A DNA stretch of 64,000 bases from positions 892,884-956,883 of the forward strand of contig VZTG01001997.1 in assembly GCA_013397845.1 (NCBI GenBank). Direction: 5' to 3'. Shown in pieces: positions 23,950-38,100 of this stretch. Both the position numbers and the translations under genes were made by a program. Numbering within the stretch: the first letter of the stretch is position 1; every line of letters starts with the position of its first letter. The notes under the pieces are model-generated. The model saw only the letters and a list, made by a program, of their open reading frames with translations, made no database searches and had not been told where the DNA came from. The DNA comes from Melanocharis versteri. Its lineage: Eukaryota > Chordata > Aves > Passeriformes > Melanocharitidae.

Positions 23950-26900
23950 GTAAGTAAACAAGTATATGATGCAGCAGATTTAAATTTTTTAGGATGAAAA
24001 ATTCTATTTGCAATTGCTTTTACAACAAAATCATCTCAAACACCAGCTCCTGATTCCAAAACAAAGGACATCACATTTTGTAAGGGCTGTAGCTTAATAC
24101 TTAAGACAAAGTGGCAATAAATCTCTTTAGTTCTATTAAAACACCTCTGCACTCAATTCCTCACTGTATTAAAATCACTTTAGAAGGCAGTTATTTAGCT
24201 TCCCATCCTGTCTCCTGATCATATTTCTTCCTCTTTTCAGGAAGATGACAAGTAGCATTAAAATACCGCTGTATGGGGAGGTTACAGAACATACCACAGA
24301 TGTTATTGAGTAAAGAATGCAAAAGAGGGCTGGGGGAAACAAATGCATGCTGAGCAGACTCATAACTCGATTCTACTTGACTCTTACTTTTACTTGGAAA
24401 AAATTTATCATGTTTCTATTCTTTTAACTGACTTTTTAAAAATATTCAACTAATTTTTTTTCCTCATTCTTCACGGTTTGTTGCTTTATAGCCTTTATCT
24501 GCCAGGGTAACACCAGCAAGAAGCACATCCTGAGCTCTCCCACCTACCTGCTACCAGCAAGACTACTTCTCTAGCACTAGTCCGTCCAGAAATTCAAAAC
24601 ACAGAAGTTGTAAGCTGAATATACAGACAGGCATAATTTAGTAAGAATTTTCTCTATAAAATTACTATCAAAACAATGTTTATTAAAACGTATTTTAAAG
24701 TTCTTGAACAGCATCGAGAGAGACTTAATACACAAAGATTTAATTGTGACGATTTACAATGAGTGATTTTCCTATTTTATTATACTGAGCAAAAGGAAGA
24801 AGGGTTGTGTTACACATGGGGCAAAGCCTTCCAGAACAGAGATGGTTTGGCTGTGCCTGGCAGCAGTTCAGTCAGCTGGGCATAACCCCACCACCCCTAT
24901 GCAAGCAGTCACTTTTCCAAGATAATTAGAACTCACAGAAACCACCAAACATTAATGAGGAAACAAATGCACATGAGAGAAAAGAATTCAGACATATTGA
25001 GGCCAAATCTGCCCAGAGCACCAACAAATGCTGTGAGCACATACCCAAGAAAGACAATTTGTGGCATCTGAAAGACAAATAATCACTCTGAGATGTTTAA
25101 CTTGTTGGCAGCTAAAAAGTCTGCTAAACCCCAGAAATATGCAAGGTGTAAAGGGCTTCAGCTTCGCCAGAACTGATTTTCCACATGGAGGCTGGCTGGG
25201 TTACAAAAACACACTCAGCTGACAGCACAGTTCAAGTGTCAATTAAGATAAGACATCAAACAATTTACTTGTTATTAAGAAGCTACTCAGACATGACAAA
25301 TAGATTTGCTACTAAAATTTGGTCATGGTTTAAAGGATCTCTTACAATTGTCAGGGTGGAAGAAAACAAAGACCAAAAGTTATGAGTATGGAAAAATGAG
25401 GATTCAAAACAAATAGAGCTGAAATAAATATAGTGAGGTTGATTGCTATATAACCCTAATATTACAAAAGACATAAACTGGATTCAGACGTGAAACAAAG
25501 TTCAGAGAAGAAAGCCTTGCCTCAGACCTAACCAGTAGCTAGAATTTTCTCCAACACATTTTTATATCACCTTTTTCAGAATGTGCTATTATTTACAAAT
25601 CCTGTTACTTGTTACATACCTGCTAGTTATCAATTTGTAATTCATCCTAAAATGTCATGATTGCTGATTGAAATACTTTAGAATTTCTAATAAAGTCTTA
25701 ACTTATCTATGTATTTATGTATAAAAACATAAGTTGGAGAAGACTAAATTTCCTAAGGAAATTTTCTATTAAATTTCCTTTCTCCACTACATCAAGCCCT
25801 ATTACTTCAAGGCAGGCACATGTGTTAATTTAACTAACGCTCAGTATCCATATGCCTAAATGAATGCTTTCATTTGGAAGTGGCCTTGTCTCAGCTCAAG
25901 GCAGCTCCTTGGTGAGCACGGTTTACTTTTGTATCCTTCACAAATGGGGCTCTGGTTGCAGAGATATCCTTGTCTGGATAGACTCTGACTCACTGGAAAT
26001 GTCACTACAGACAAGCAGGGGCCTCAGGCAGAGATCAAGGCCCTGTTATCTTCAGCATTTCAAAATCATACACTAAGGGATCACCATTCTTACAAGACAG
26101 ATATCTTCAGGAATGAAAGGGCACAACAGATGGATGAAATGAGGGAAGAGGAGGTGGAGGAAGCAAGGGCAGTCAAACCAGCAGTAAAATAATTTCCCGC
26201 TTAGATTGAAGCCATGTGCAAAATTGAAGTTGACAACTGTTTTAGACGTTTTGACTTATCAGATATATTTAGCTACTCAGTCAATACAACCATTCCCTTT
26301 TCCTCCTAATTGTTTCAGGGAGAAGGAAGGATGTGGTATTTCCCAATTACTTTGATATCTTTTCCCCCATGTTCTATTTCTAATGGTATTGAGATCCAGT
26401 AAAACAAGAGATCCCTCCTACACAGATTCTCTCCTCCAGGTAATCTTCTTCCTCTTTGCTCCTCAGAATACTAAATGCACCTTTCTAAAGAGATGCTTTT
26501 ATGGTAGTTTCTATTCCTTCCCCACCCCTTCTTTGGCAGCTCATCGCAGCTGAATCAGCAAACTGACCCAAGCCAACGCATACTGTGGGAAAACTGCTGC
26601 CACTGCAAGAGGGGTGGGAGAGCCTTTGATGAAAGAGTGTGACAAGTCCTTTTCAGCACAGCAGCATTGGCTGAGATCCCTTCCAGCCAGCCATTGAAGT
26701 ATATTCTGCTCTGTTCTCTTTCTTGGTCCTTAATACCATGATTTCCAAATGACCTCCTGCCCAATGCCCTCGTGGTGAGGGTCTTCTCATCCCCTCTCAT
26801 GGCTCACAAGAGGAATGAGCCATCATGGGGTTCATTTGGTTCTGTTTTGCCCACAAGCTCTCTGCATGTTGTTCTTTACTGTTCTTGCAGTACTGCTGCC

Positions 26901-28341
26901 CCTCAAGCTATAAGGACAATCAGGGCAGGAGGCAAAGTGTCTGTCATTAATGAGCGTGTAATGAAAGGTAGGGAGATAATTAGAGTTTGATTGTTGCAAT
27001 GCCAGGGAAAGGAAGCTGAACAGAAACTGGAAGCACTGGCAGAACAACAAGCTCAGAAAGTGTTTTTAGCAGCAGAACAGACAATGGGTGAAATCAAGAA
27101 CAGCTCTGCACATGTTGGGGGCCAACAAGAGGATGTTTAAGCAATGGAAACGTGAAACAGTATTGATACGAAGGAGCGCCCAGGTCTTAGAAATGTCGTG
27201 CAGGAGAGCACTGGTGGGGCAAGGGCACATGGGGCCACAAAAACAACACAAAAGGGACAGAGCAAAGGGTTATTGTCATCCACAGTACAAGACAGGTGGA
27301 GGGAAGCTACATGAAAGAAGCGAGAGGAAAACAGTGGTTGAATTGACAGGAACAGAGTGATTGAGTTTATCTTTCATCTGACAAGTATCTGGGACAGCCT
27401 GAGTTCTGAACTGTGCTTGCCAAGGGAAAAACCTCTCTCCTCCTGCTTCAATCCTTCCTGAGCGCCTTCAGTAAGCAGAACAGCCTCTCTTCTGCTCAGG
27501 ATAACAGACCTGAATTCATTAGGTAAAATTCACACCACATCATCCTGCTTCCTGGCTGCACAATCCTCTTCATCCTGATTAAAGTGCAGTCTTGCTGGAG
27601 GAACACACCAGCCGCCAAACCTATTTTTGTCTCAGTCAAGCACAGCTCCAAGTATCATTACCACATGGGGTTACCATTTCCTATCCCACAAGTTTCCGGA
27701 ACAGCATTTTTCAGGTCAAAATAACTGTTTCGCTAAAATCAAATCACTTCCTTCAGAATGCAAATCTTTACACTTATTATATGATAGAAGACATTAAAAA
27801 TTAAAAGGCAGCTCAATACATTAGAGCATAAAGCTCTGTTTCAAGAAGGCAAAGGAAAAGCACTTAGCACAACAGGCTTTTTAAAGAAAAATTTAAAAAA
27901 ATCAGGCACCCCCCTCCGCTTACTTCTACTCTTTCTTCCAAAAAGTTCCCTAATAACAAAATATTCTCTTGGCCCTGACCCTTCCCCTCCAACACCTTCT
28001 ACAGGCTTGTTCCTACTTTGGAAACCATTACACTACATTAAAACTACAGGTTTCTTGCCTTATTTGCAATTATAGGTGTTCTGGTTTTGCTAACACAGTA
28101 CTTGTTTATGAGTATTAAAAATATGCTCTTATGTTAATCCAATTTTTTTTATCAAGTATGTAGAATAGTTACTTCTGAATCCTGTCCCCTTCCTGTGAAA
28201 ATGGTGATTTTTCTGCTCAGCAAAAAATGTGTCAGTCTCTAGTTAAAATATCAGACTCTACCTCTCAGCCTTCAAGGCAGCAGAGCTGCTGCTAATTTCT
28301 GCTCACCAAGCACAGTGATTTCAGAAAGTGAGAGTCTACTA

Positions 28342-28351
28342 TTTTTTTTTT
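28342..28351. repeat. T10 homopolymer
   Basis: Ten consecutive T. Simple repeat only. Confidence 0.8.
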
Positions 28352-29248
28352 GTCCAAGTCGTTATGCATGGTAGAAGAAAGTTTAATTCTGCAAAGCTGA
28401 AGCAGGAAAGGTAGCAGACCTGAAGCTGCTCGTAACAAAAGATGATAGTTTCTATTTTCCACTAGCTGAGTTTATCTCTGTATTCCAATTGAAAACTAAG
28501 GTTTACAGCAAGCACAAATGGAGACAGCTTATTCTGTAATCCTGCAGCTGATGGTGACTCTGAAGCTGGCTTTTGTCAGTTTGGTGAGCTAAAATTTATG
28601 GTACATTTGACAACTTGTGAAAACACTATTCTAGGATGTTGCATATTACGTTAGTGAAGGTTTCTGTAAGCTATATGTTGTTAGCAAGATTAATGCCACA
28701 GTAAAAAAGTTACAATCATCGCAAATAGGAACAGAAATTACCGTCTCTACCACTTCTGTTAAGAATTAGAAGGAAAAATCCTCAAAAAGAAAAGTAAGAA
28801 ACAAACTGACAGCCACCAACCAGCAGAAATTCAAATGTACACCACTTCAGTAAAGAAAAACTAACTTTTCATTGAATTCTGTGCATTGCCATTACTAATA
28901 ATTAATGGTACAAATTATGGGGTCAGAGATGGGTCTTCCGGTGTGAGAGAAAAGAGAGGGAACTGACTCACAGTGAGAACACCCAGAGTCTTTTACTGGC
29001 TGTAGTGCAAGATTTTAATTAGCATTGAAATGCATCACATTTAGCCCTATATATTATCCAGAGCATCCATGGCACAAATCAGTCACCTCATCACAGCAAT
29101 TGTTTTAAAAAAATAGTCTGAGTCTGAAATCATTATTTAGTTTGTGTATTCAGATCCCTAAAGCAACGTAGTCTTAAACCTTTAAATGGCCAAAAGCTCA
29201 AGAGAAACAGGACTATTAAATACAGACATATTTCAGGCTAGAAATGTG

Positions 29249-29269
29249 TATATATATATATATATATAT
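29249..29269. repeat. TA microsatellite, about 10 units
   Basis: Uninterrupted TA dinucleotide array following GTG. Likely length-polymorphic between individuals. No associated element seen. Confidence 0.9.
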
Positions 29270-32007
29270 TTAGATCAAAGGATGGGGTCTATCACTATGG
29301 AATGAAACTAACTGAGCATATAATATCTTTTAGCTGCCTGACCATCCCAAATGTAAAATTTTGTTGCCCTTACTGCGGTCTGCTGAGCCCAATTATTTTT
29401 CCTTCTGGAGTTTGTGCCCAAACAACTTGACTGATTCAACAGTAAGAAGTAATGGAGAAGAGACAAGATATTTTTCCTCTTTTCTTGACACCTGGAAAGT
29501 GCAGAAACAGAAAAAGAGGGGCAGAGAAGAACATTAGTCAAGCATAGAAAAAAAAAAACCCTACAAGAAATAATGAGTGAGGAAAGATATGAGGACAGTT
29601 TGACAAAGAAACAGCTCCGTAGAGGATAACAGGCACTGTGGGGAAATACAAATGTGTTGGCAAAGGGCACGGGGAAAAGGGCACAGATCGGCACTGGGAG
29701 CTGGAGGGACGGGTACAAGTAATTGAGGAAGATACAATGACAGAAGCAGAATCCTACTGAAGGTTGCACTGCTACACAATTGTAAACTAAACCAGGAGCC
29801 TCACCCTCTCATTACTCCTTCCCCATGAAGCCAAAAGCATATTTCATCTTTCTTCCATACCCTATTCTCATGGAATTACTGTGTTAGCTCTAACTGCACA
29901 GGGCTGCACTGCAAACCTTGGTTCTTCCTAGAACTGATAGCCTCACATGTAAAATTTCTTAGAAGTTTCTAATTTCAGAAGCTCTACCCAAGAGCATACC
30001 AGTCTAGTACATTTCTCGAGTCATCAGCTGGCTAATACAGGCTAACAACAGAATAACACTGCTCGGGCAATTGTTACCATCTTCTCAATGCCACACTCGC
30101 CTCTGCCTGCCCTGCACCACAGGCAGGCCATAGCTGCAAAGCTGGGCTCGTGCACCTGCCCGAGCTGCTGTCAGCCCCTCACTGACAGCACTGCCTCTGT
30201 AACAAGGTTTATTTGGCCCCAGTTCGTTATCCAGGCCCTGCATGAACCCACCACAAACAGATCCCTGAGCACCGAACCACTTCTAACTTCCTCTGACAAT
30301 CCTTTAATCTTTAACAGCCCTTCATGTTTTCTGTGCATCAGCTACACTTCCAGACACCAAACCACCAATACCTACAGAGTGATTTGCAGAAGTGACAAGT
30401 ACTCATGCACTCACCTTATGATTTTAAAAAGTTTCCTAACATATCAAGAACATAAAAAAAAAATTCACTGAGTTCTCAGTGTCAGACAAGTTTATAGTAT
30501 TAACCTTGCATCTCATAGCCTTGTGTCTAAAATGTATCTATAGCTAACGACAGCCATTTTTCTCTCTCATACACAGAGTCTCCCATAATAGATCCAATTT
30601 AAGGATGAATTCATTAATACTTGTCACAATACCACAATTAATGACAGTGCCATACACAAGTCTAGGCGTACATTAACATGCCTGGGGTTTTTTATGGCAG
30701 GGCTAGAATAGCAAGTAGTTAATAATACATGTGACCACACACTGAAAGATGGAGAAAAAATACCTTTCACAGAAAGTGTTGAATAAGGCAGAAATAAGAA
30801 GAGGAAAGAAAGGAAAGAATTAGAAAATGGAAAGAAAGGAATGATCATGCCATATACTAACATACCAAGTTAGGGTTTCATAACCCTGTTGAACTCTGAA
30901 ATTTGTAAAGTTTTGTGCATTTCACACTGTAGTCTAAATAGCATTTCAAGAAGATGACTATTAACTTGTTATTAAGATGGCATGCAGCATCTAATACATA
31001 GCAAATCTACTATTTAGAAAATTGAAAATCTTTTAGCATTAGTGTCATCTTGTGTTTCACCTAAGTACCAGGAAGATGCTTTCTTTGAGAAGTGGCACCA
31101 TTTCAGTATTTTTCATGACAACCATTTTACCAGATGTATTGTTTGCCCATTATAAATACATATTGATAAATGTTAAGATGGAGGAAGAAAAATCTGTTTT
31201 AAAAGCACTGATAGTAATGAAATTACATCCCAAGAAGAAGGCTGTAATTATATCATGTACATATTTGAAGGTATTAAGTGAAATATCATTAAATACATGT
31301 CACTAAAACTAAAATCTTGGGCAAAACCACGATGTGATGCCTACCCTCAATATTCTTCTTAACATTAGCGCCTCCAAAATATTTAAGTACTAGACACTAC
31401 TGTCCAGAGACTTATTCTGCCAGGAGAGGAAGCAATGAATACCCACACCATAACAAAGTTCATAAAATGTCTCTGTACTGACAGAAAACCTATTTCCAGT
31501 ATCCCACAAATAACTCAAGTTATGAAATCATTTATTATTTCAGCTGCAAGCAGGGAGCATACTAAGATGCATTTATAATAGAATGGGAAGAGACATACAG
31601 TGAGTAATATTTCGGTGCAATTAAATATAATTTCAATAATAAATTATGTACCATTGTAAACCCGGTGCTTTATATAAATATCACTGATGACAGTAAGTTA
31701 GAGTGCATTTGTGCTTTATTTATATTACAGCAAGGAATATATAATGGTTCTAGGATGTTTTCTCTGTTGAAGTCAAGGGTAGAATCAAGCAATCCATGTG
31801 AACAGCAGCTCTTTCTGTTTTTCCTATTAGAACCCAGGGGCTGCTATTTTTGGTTTGCAAGACACTGTTTGGGACTAGAGCATATGTTACTTACTTTCTT
31901 CTAAGCTGTAATATTTTAGCCCAGATGTGTTTGAGTATGCATATGGCAAAGATTATTAAAGGATTTGCTGCAATCACCTCTGATTTTTATACATGTATGA
32001 ATTGCAG

Positions 32008-32173
32008 GCTTAAGTACTCAAAAAACTCCAAAAAGAGTTTTCCAGAAATCAGTGAAGAAGTTCAATCAGCGACTGGTGGCTGGGGAGCAGGTGCCATCAA
32101 AGACAGATGCTGTTTCCATCTCCTCAAACACTTCAGCCCCAGAGAAGAGCTTGAGTGAAGACATCCAGCAGAG
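32008..32173 (+). CDS. Candidate internal exon, basic and Ser-rich peptide
   Basis: Product not recognised. On the plus strand TATGAATTGCAG precedes 32008 and a strong donor, CAGAG followed by GTGAGTTGG, follows 32173. The 166 bases give two leading bases, 54 open codons and two trailing bases. An in-frame TGA lies just upstream of the acceptor. The frame starts with a basic part, TPKRVFQKSVKKFNQRL, passes through a Ser/Thr-rich middle (SISSNTSAPEKS) and ends SLSEDIQQ. Codon choice is gene-like, with many CAG, AAG, GAG, GTG and CTG codons in an AT-rich region. This makes it the most coding-like segment in the window. A second acceptor, TTTTCCAG before 32046, keeps the same frame. The Lys/Arg- and Ser-rich make-up suggests a disordered protein region, but no function can be named. 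Confidence 0.35.
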
Positions 32174-35100
32174 GTGAGTTGGAGGAAGCTTACATTAGAG
32201 GTGGAAGGTGCTACGGCAGAGAGGAGGCAGCTGTCAGGCTCCCTACAAACTGTTATTCCACAGAGCAATTTTGTGAACCATGAGGAACACTGGAAGAAGA
32301 AATTTGGACACTGTTGCCCAGCTTAGGCAGTTGCTCTTGTAACCTGGGTCATGCAGATTTTGAAACTGAGATACTCTTTTTGTCAATGAGGTCCTGTCTG
32401 AAGATTTAAAAATCTAAATGAAATTTCCTGACATGAGAGACAGCTCTTGGGAAATCCAGCAGTACTGATAGCACTTAGACTCACATCTGCAGTAGTTTGT
32501 AAGAGTTTGGGTTTTGAAAGGGAACCTTTGAGAGTTGACTAAATGCTAAGGAAAATGGATAGACTAAAAAGTTGATAGAGCAAAGCAGCATTAAATTATT
32601 CAGCAGCTACATCCTACATACTTCCACAGTGCAGTATAATCCTGATTTAGCTTTGTTCCCATGAGTTGCCTCTGAATGTATTCTGAAGTTTATAAATATG
32701 CTATGAAATACGATATTTTCAAGAAGTTAAGAATTAGAAGCTGGCGACAATTGTGTGTCCTGGGTCAACAGGCTCTTAAAGAGATCAGCAAGGTCCCAGT
32801 CTGGACTCTCACCCCTTCAAGCCCTCCTGGCTCACAGTGTTAGTTGGACAAAAAAAGCTTGCAAAGTGAATCTTTTTGTTTTCTAATTAACCATTCACAC
32901 TATGTTTTACTGTAGGAAGATCCGGAAGTATTTAGGGTCTTAAGACTTTGTAGCCTGAAAGTTTCTTCCCCCTTTATAAGCTCTAGATAAAAAAGAGCAT
33001 TTGAGGCTACAGGTGCAGACATAGCTTTAATCAAGATTTAATGCCCAAAGCAGTGAGATAACTCATCCATCAGCAGAGCTAAGAGGTGTGGGCAAGAACA
33101 TATGCTCCATCATCTCAAATAGATGATCAACTTGCCTTTTTCATTTCCCACCACGCCACCAGCAGTCATGTTTTCTCAGGCAGAGCATGGCTGAAAGCTC
33201 TCAAGGAAGCAATTTTATCCACTCTTCCCTGAAAGGGCCAGTGCCTTAAAGGCATAATTAAGTCCTAAATACATAATAGTTAGTGACATTTAGCAAAGCA
33301 TGTCATCTCTGGCAAACTGCCACCGTAGAAGAAAGAGCAAACAAATCTATTTGCATTGTTTTCAGTTGGTTTGTAATTTTTTTTGTAACTGTATTGTCAG
33401 CAAGTGAAGAAGGAAGTATTAGATGAAATAAGCTGGTTAACAGACTGAACTAATTATATTGATGCAGCAAAAAGAACTAATACATTTTGTAGGAGGCAGT
33501 ATTTGGTGACAAAAATAATCTCTTTAAAGCCACATAAAATGCTTTGTTTCTGCTACCAACATTTGTACAGCTTGCACTGCTCTCAATTTTAGAGCTTTAC
33601 AAATAGAATGATCACTAGAAATTCAGAGCACCACCAATGTCCTGCTCAGTTTTGGATTAAACAGACCTTCCCCTCAGCCCTGCCCACACCTCCCCCTCCT
33701 GTTTGCTCTAAAGAATCGATGTTTCTTTTCTTAAAACATCTGCAGAAGAGCATTAATGGGCAAGAATGGCCAAAAAACCCATAAACACCTAAGTCTGCAG
33801 TCTCCTTGCTCCCAAAGTTACACCATAGCAATTGACAGGAATACTTGGTCATAATCTCCCACAGGAAGAGGGGGAAAAACCTGATCTCAAAAAATAGAAT
33901 ACTGACAGCGGGATGTGTCAGTAAATGTCTCAAACTCACAGCCAGTACAGGAGAGCACAGAAACTATAAAAAAGACATATTAAACCAGGAAATTCTGTTC
34001 AGGTGCTCCCCATTAGAGATTACATGAATAATCATGTTTCTTCCCTGGTCCCCCTTCCCCCAACCTCAATTTTCAAATTCTATCTAAGAGACAATGAAGT
34101 CATTTTCAGCTAAACACCCTAGCTCACACCTAACCAAGTCAGTCCTTCTATACCCAAGAGCCTTCCTGGTGGAGACAAATTATTTGTGCGTCCTGTAAAA
34201 AGCAGATAAGTTCCAGCAACTACCTGCAGTAGTTTCAAAAATACTGGCTGAGCCTCAGTCTTGAATTGCTGGAGAGCACAGCTTCCAGTAAAGATGCTGG
34301 ATTTGGCCATGGATACTGTACAGCATGGGCTGTACTGCTGTCTGCCAACTCCACTAAGACAACAACCTGCAGTGAAGCTGGCGAGCAATGTCAAAATTGA
34401 CAACATGAGATTCAGAGCTCCTCTATTAATGGAAGAGTCTTCTGCATTTAGTAAGGAGAACATCTTGTTACTAAAAGTGTGCTAAGCATTTAAAGTAATA
34501 TATTTTGAAAAGACAGAAACCAGTATTTCATGTCAATGACAGCAAGATCCAGCCTTATTGTACAGGATACCCTCCGCAATATCAAGTTTAGATAAACTGA
34601 GTTTAGACACATATAAAGTTGTTCTTAATATAACAACCCAAGGACATTCACCATCAAGCCATAGTCATATCTCTGCCAGAAGCTGCTCACCACATCATAA
34701 AAAATAAGGACAATCTCTTAGCTCCAGAGGCCAAGTTGGAGAGCCCGAGCATATGAACACCACAACTTTGCAACCGTATATGTTGTGCAATTAGATTTTA
34801 CTCATTTCTTTTCCCTTTTTGCATGTGATTATTTAGGGTCTTGAAAATTGCACAAAAGGTTTCATCCACAAGAATTACTATCTTCTCTTTAGCTGGTTTT
34901 AAAGTCTGATTTTCACTTGTATTTATTTTAAAAAAGACAGCAGTAACTGTTAAACTCAAATTAAGTTCAACTACCCTGTTTCTTACAGAACCTTAGTGGG
35001 ATACTCAGGGAGATTCAAAGCTTGCTAGCCTGTGTGTAACTAACATGACAGGCTCACATTTCAGTGCAGTATTAACACACCTGTGAGCATCATGAGGCAT

Positions 35101-38100
35101 GGAAATCATTATTTCATTACTTGAGTGCAGTTCACATCTTGAGGTGCCTGAAAAACCTCAAAGACTGTGGACCATAAGGTGCACCAAAACCCATGATTTA
35201 CAGTTAGAGCAAAATGCTACTTAAAAATGCCAGCCTAGCAAATGGCATCTTAATAGCACATAACAGCTTTTTACAGCTACTAACTGTATATGCTCAAAGC
35301 AAGTTTGCTTTTAGATTAGATCGAAACTACAGCACAAATATGAAGAGTAAAGGCTTACTGAGAGTGTGGTTTGTCAGTTGTGCAAGAAGTTTTCTGTTTC
35401 ACAAAGTGACAATGCTTTAGAAACAACAGGCTACTGGAATTTAAAGTTATAAAGCCACAGGAAAATAACTTTGTGCCTAAGATAGATATCTAATTTCTTG
35501 CACTAAATACCAACACAAAGTCAAGACCATCATTTTGAAATAAAGCATTTGCATAGGGCATATAAATGAATGGAAAACATATGCTGAAAGATATTTTAAG
35601 CAGCAGGTTTGACCCTTATTTTGAAAGGCATTGGATAAAACTACGCATCTTTTTGCAATTTCGGTGATCAGGCATCTAACCTGTTCCAGGTTTGAGGTGC
35701 AAAGCTCCTCTTGGATGTCCTTGCAGCCTGCTCTCCAATACAGCATGTGAAAAAAAGACATTTGTCCCCTTCTGGCAAAGATCAAACAGAGGAAGCTTCA
35801 AATTCCATTTATGATGTTTATAATTTTTCTCCTGTGCTTAGCAATCTCAAGTCACAAGAAATGTTGTTTTACCATACACAGAGGAGACACACAAGCCTTG
35901 ATTCTCTGTGCTCCAGCTGCAAGACAAGCAGAAAACCTATGGAATCCTAGTCAACTCCATCCAACAGTGACAGGACTTTTCTAACCCTTCAGTGCTGCAT
36001 GGAGTGCTCCAAGGCAGTGCAGGAGGGCTTCTGACTGTCAGCAGCTACTGAAAGGGAAGGAACAGCTCAGAAGGAAGAGCTGGGTAAAACTGGGTCATGA
36101 AAGACCATCCTCCTCCAGCTACAGGGCCAAAGTCCAGGTAATGCCAGCAATGCTCCTCCACGCCCCAGCTGCTGGGAGCACAGCACTCCCCTTTTCACCC
36201 CAAGCAGCTGTCACCACGGATGCCACGAGACAATGTGGCAGCACAGGGAGTGTTTCTTGCCACAAAAGCAGCTCTCACACCCATCTCAGCAAGTGGCACA
36301 TACACAATTAAATTTATGACTGACTCACTGACTGTGCTCCACAAAACTTGGTGCTTGGCCAAACAGGCCTCCGGACCCCAGAGCCAGCTTTCCCATTTGA
36401 TTTTCCATGTGGCTGTGAGGGAGAGAGGGATGCAGGCACAGCTCAGAATAGACCCAACCAGATCACGTTAATTCACTATCTGCTCTTGATGTATTTACTT
36501 CAAAGTTTTGCAGTGAAGAGTTGGGGTAATTTGCGCTCTTTCTCCCTCTACCTTCTGAGATTCAGAAGCCCCACACCTCCTCACTAGAGATATCACTTAA
36601 ATGAAATCGCTTCAGTGAGCCATCTGTTTTAAACTGTGTTTAGATGGCAATTTCTCCAGGCACAGCACCTGTCTCTTACTCCATATTACTGTATTGGCAG
36701 CACAACAGGCCTCACAATTGCTGGACTATGAATCATTACTATTTTAACAGAGTAGCGAAAATATTATCAATAAGAATTATACCACAGACAACTGTTAAAA
36801 AAAAGTTAGGATTTTATTCTCACTGTTAAAAGACCAAGTCAAACCAAAAACAAGACAGGAAATCCTGCTTTTCACATACAACTTCCAAACCCAGGGGCAA
36901 TTATTTCATTAATTACCCTTTGTGCTATCCAAGATAGAGGAAATGCTGCTAAATTGCTTATCAGAATTAGTGCATGCAACTGAATTAGACAGTGAATACT
37001 GTAGCTGTGTCTGATTCCTGTTTAATAGCTTTGGATGATACCATTTGGCATTAATTTCTCTCTCATTTTATTTTGTCATACTTGGCATTTACTTCTGTGG
37101 TACTCAACTTCACAGTTCAATACAATTGAAGTTACAGTGATGCTGAAAACATTGCTTTAACATCTTAATGGTTCAGGATATATTTGAATTTTTTCTTCCA
37201 TCTTTCATCACAGCACAATTGTCTCTGCAGTATTTATTGTTTCCAGTGATGCAAAGTGCTGGAATTATTAAGCCTTGTTTTAACCTTATGCTTTTCTACC
37301 TCAAAGTACTTTCCTCTCCTTCCTGACGCAATCCAGAACTCAAAAGGTCAGCTATGCATATTACATTGCAAGGTTTCTGGTATTTCCTACCTTTGAAGGT
37401 ATAGGTTAAAACAAAACAAAAACCTAAGCCACTGTGACAGTTCAAATACAGAATTTTTCATTTATTTTCCCTAAGCTCACACAGCTTTCAAGACTGAAAG
37501 AAGCACACTCAGCACCATTAAAATAAACAGTTCAAAATCTTTATAAGCAAGCTATAGGCAGGGCAGTTTGCAGGTGCCACAAACAAACGAAAGCCTTCCA
37601 CGGTATTTTGCTAACAGGATCCTTCCTTTGCACATAGACTCTAATCTTCAACTAACATCCAGTCACAGTGGATGTGTAAAAGCAGTAATGGAATTTGCCT
37701 GCCATTCATTTGGGTCTGAACAGTGTTATGTACTTGCATTACAATATAACAATTTTTGTATTTTAGTTACAAAAGAGCAACAAAGCAGGGAATTGAATCT
37801 TTAGAATAGTGAGCATGTTACAAGCACTAAGATGATGGTATTTAGACAATTTCCATCATCTTCTCCCTCCCTCCCCAAATCAGGAACTCAATTATGCAAT
37901 CACCTCCACTTTTTCAGGGCTCACACTCCACTTTTAGATCGGGCACTAATAAAAGTCCCAGCCTTCAGGGAAATCCAAAATTCCAGGATAAGTTATGCTC
38001 TGAGATCAGCAGAAACTGTCCTGCAAAAACACAATCTGTAACTTGTCACCTTCATCACTAATTTCTCTCCTCCTTGCACCTGAGTAGCCACCCATGCCCA

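Larger units (their letters stand above)
23950..32007. other. Non-coding unique sequence with microsatellite
   Basis: No supported gene. The window's longest open frame (29308-29769, minus, 153 codons) lies here. It is rich in Ser, Leu, Phe and Cys because the plus strand is purine-rich (GAAGAGA-like), and it has no domain. A T10 run and a TA microsatellite are listed separately. Around 26420-26450 and 28550-28590 short open segments lie between AG and GT signals, but they are too short to mean much. Confidence 0.6.

Noticed and set aside
26640..26700. Apparent similarity between the reverse complement here and about 46930-46980 (both translate to GISANA-like peptides).
   Set aside because: Only about ten bases match convincingly, and the flanks cannot be aligned by eye. 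Not enough for a shared ancient repeat.
28078..28130. TGTTCTGGTTTTGCTAACAC, faintly like an avian LTR start.
   Set aside because: The similarity stops after a dozen bases, and no LTR body or target duplication is visible.
29308..29769. Longest open frame in the window (153 codons, minus strand).
   Set aside because: It runs opposite purine-rich plus-strand sequence, which removes stops from the minus strand. The product is Ser/Leu/Phe/Cys-rich with no domain, and there is no splice or promoter context.
34261..34485. Plus-strand frame of 74 codons ending in a protein-like stretch (KIDNMRFRAPLLMEESSAF).
   Set aside because: It has no convincing splice signal, and a 114-codon frame lies on the opposite strand. 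Treated as chance.
35477..35785. Minus-strand frame of 102 codons with a protein-like start (CKDIQEELCTSNLEQ).
   Set aside because: The acceptor is poor, the donor GAACAG|GTTAGA is weak, and the later part is ordinary AT-rich translation.
36220..36471. Frame containing TIKFMTDSLTVLHKTW, vaguely like the TDS motif of a retroviral RNase H.
   Set aside because: Only a few residues resemble the family. No other RNase H or integrase motif is found around it, and no LTR flanks it.
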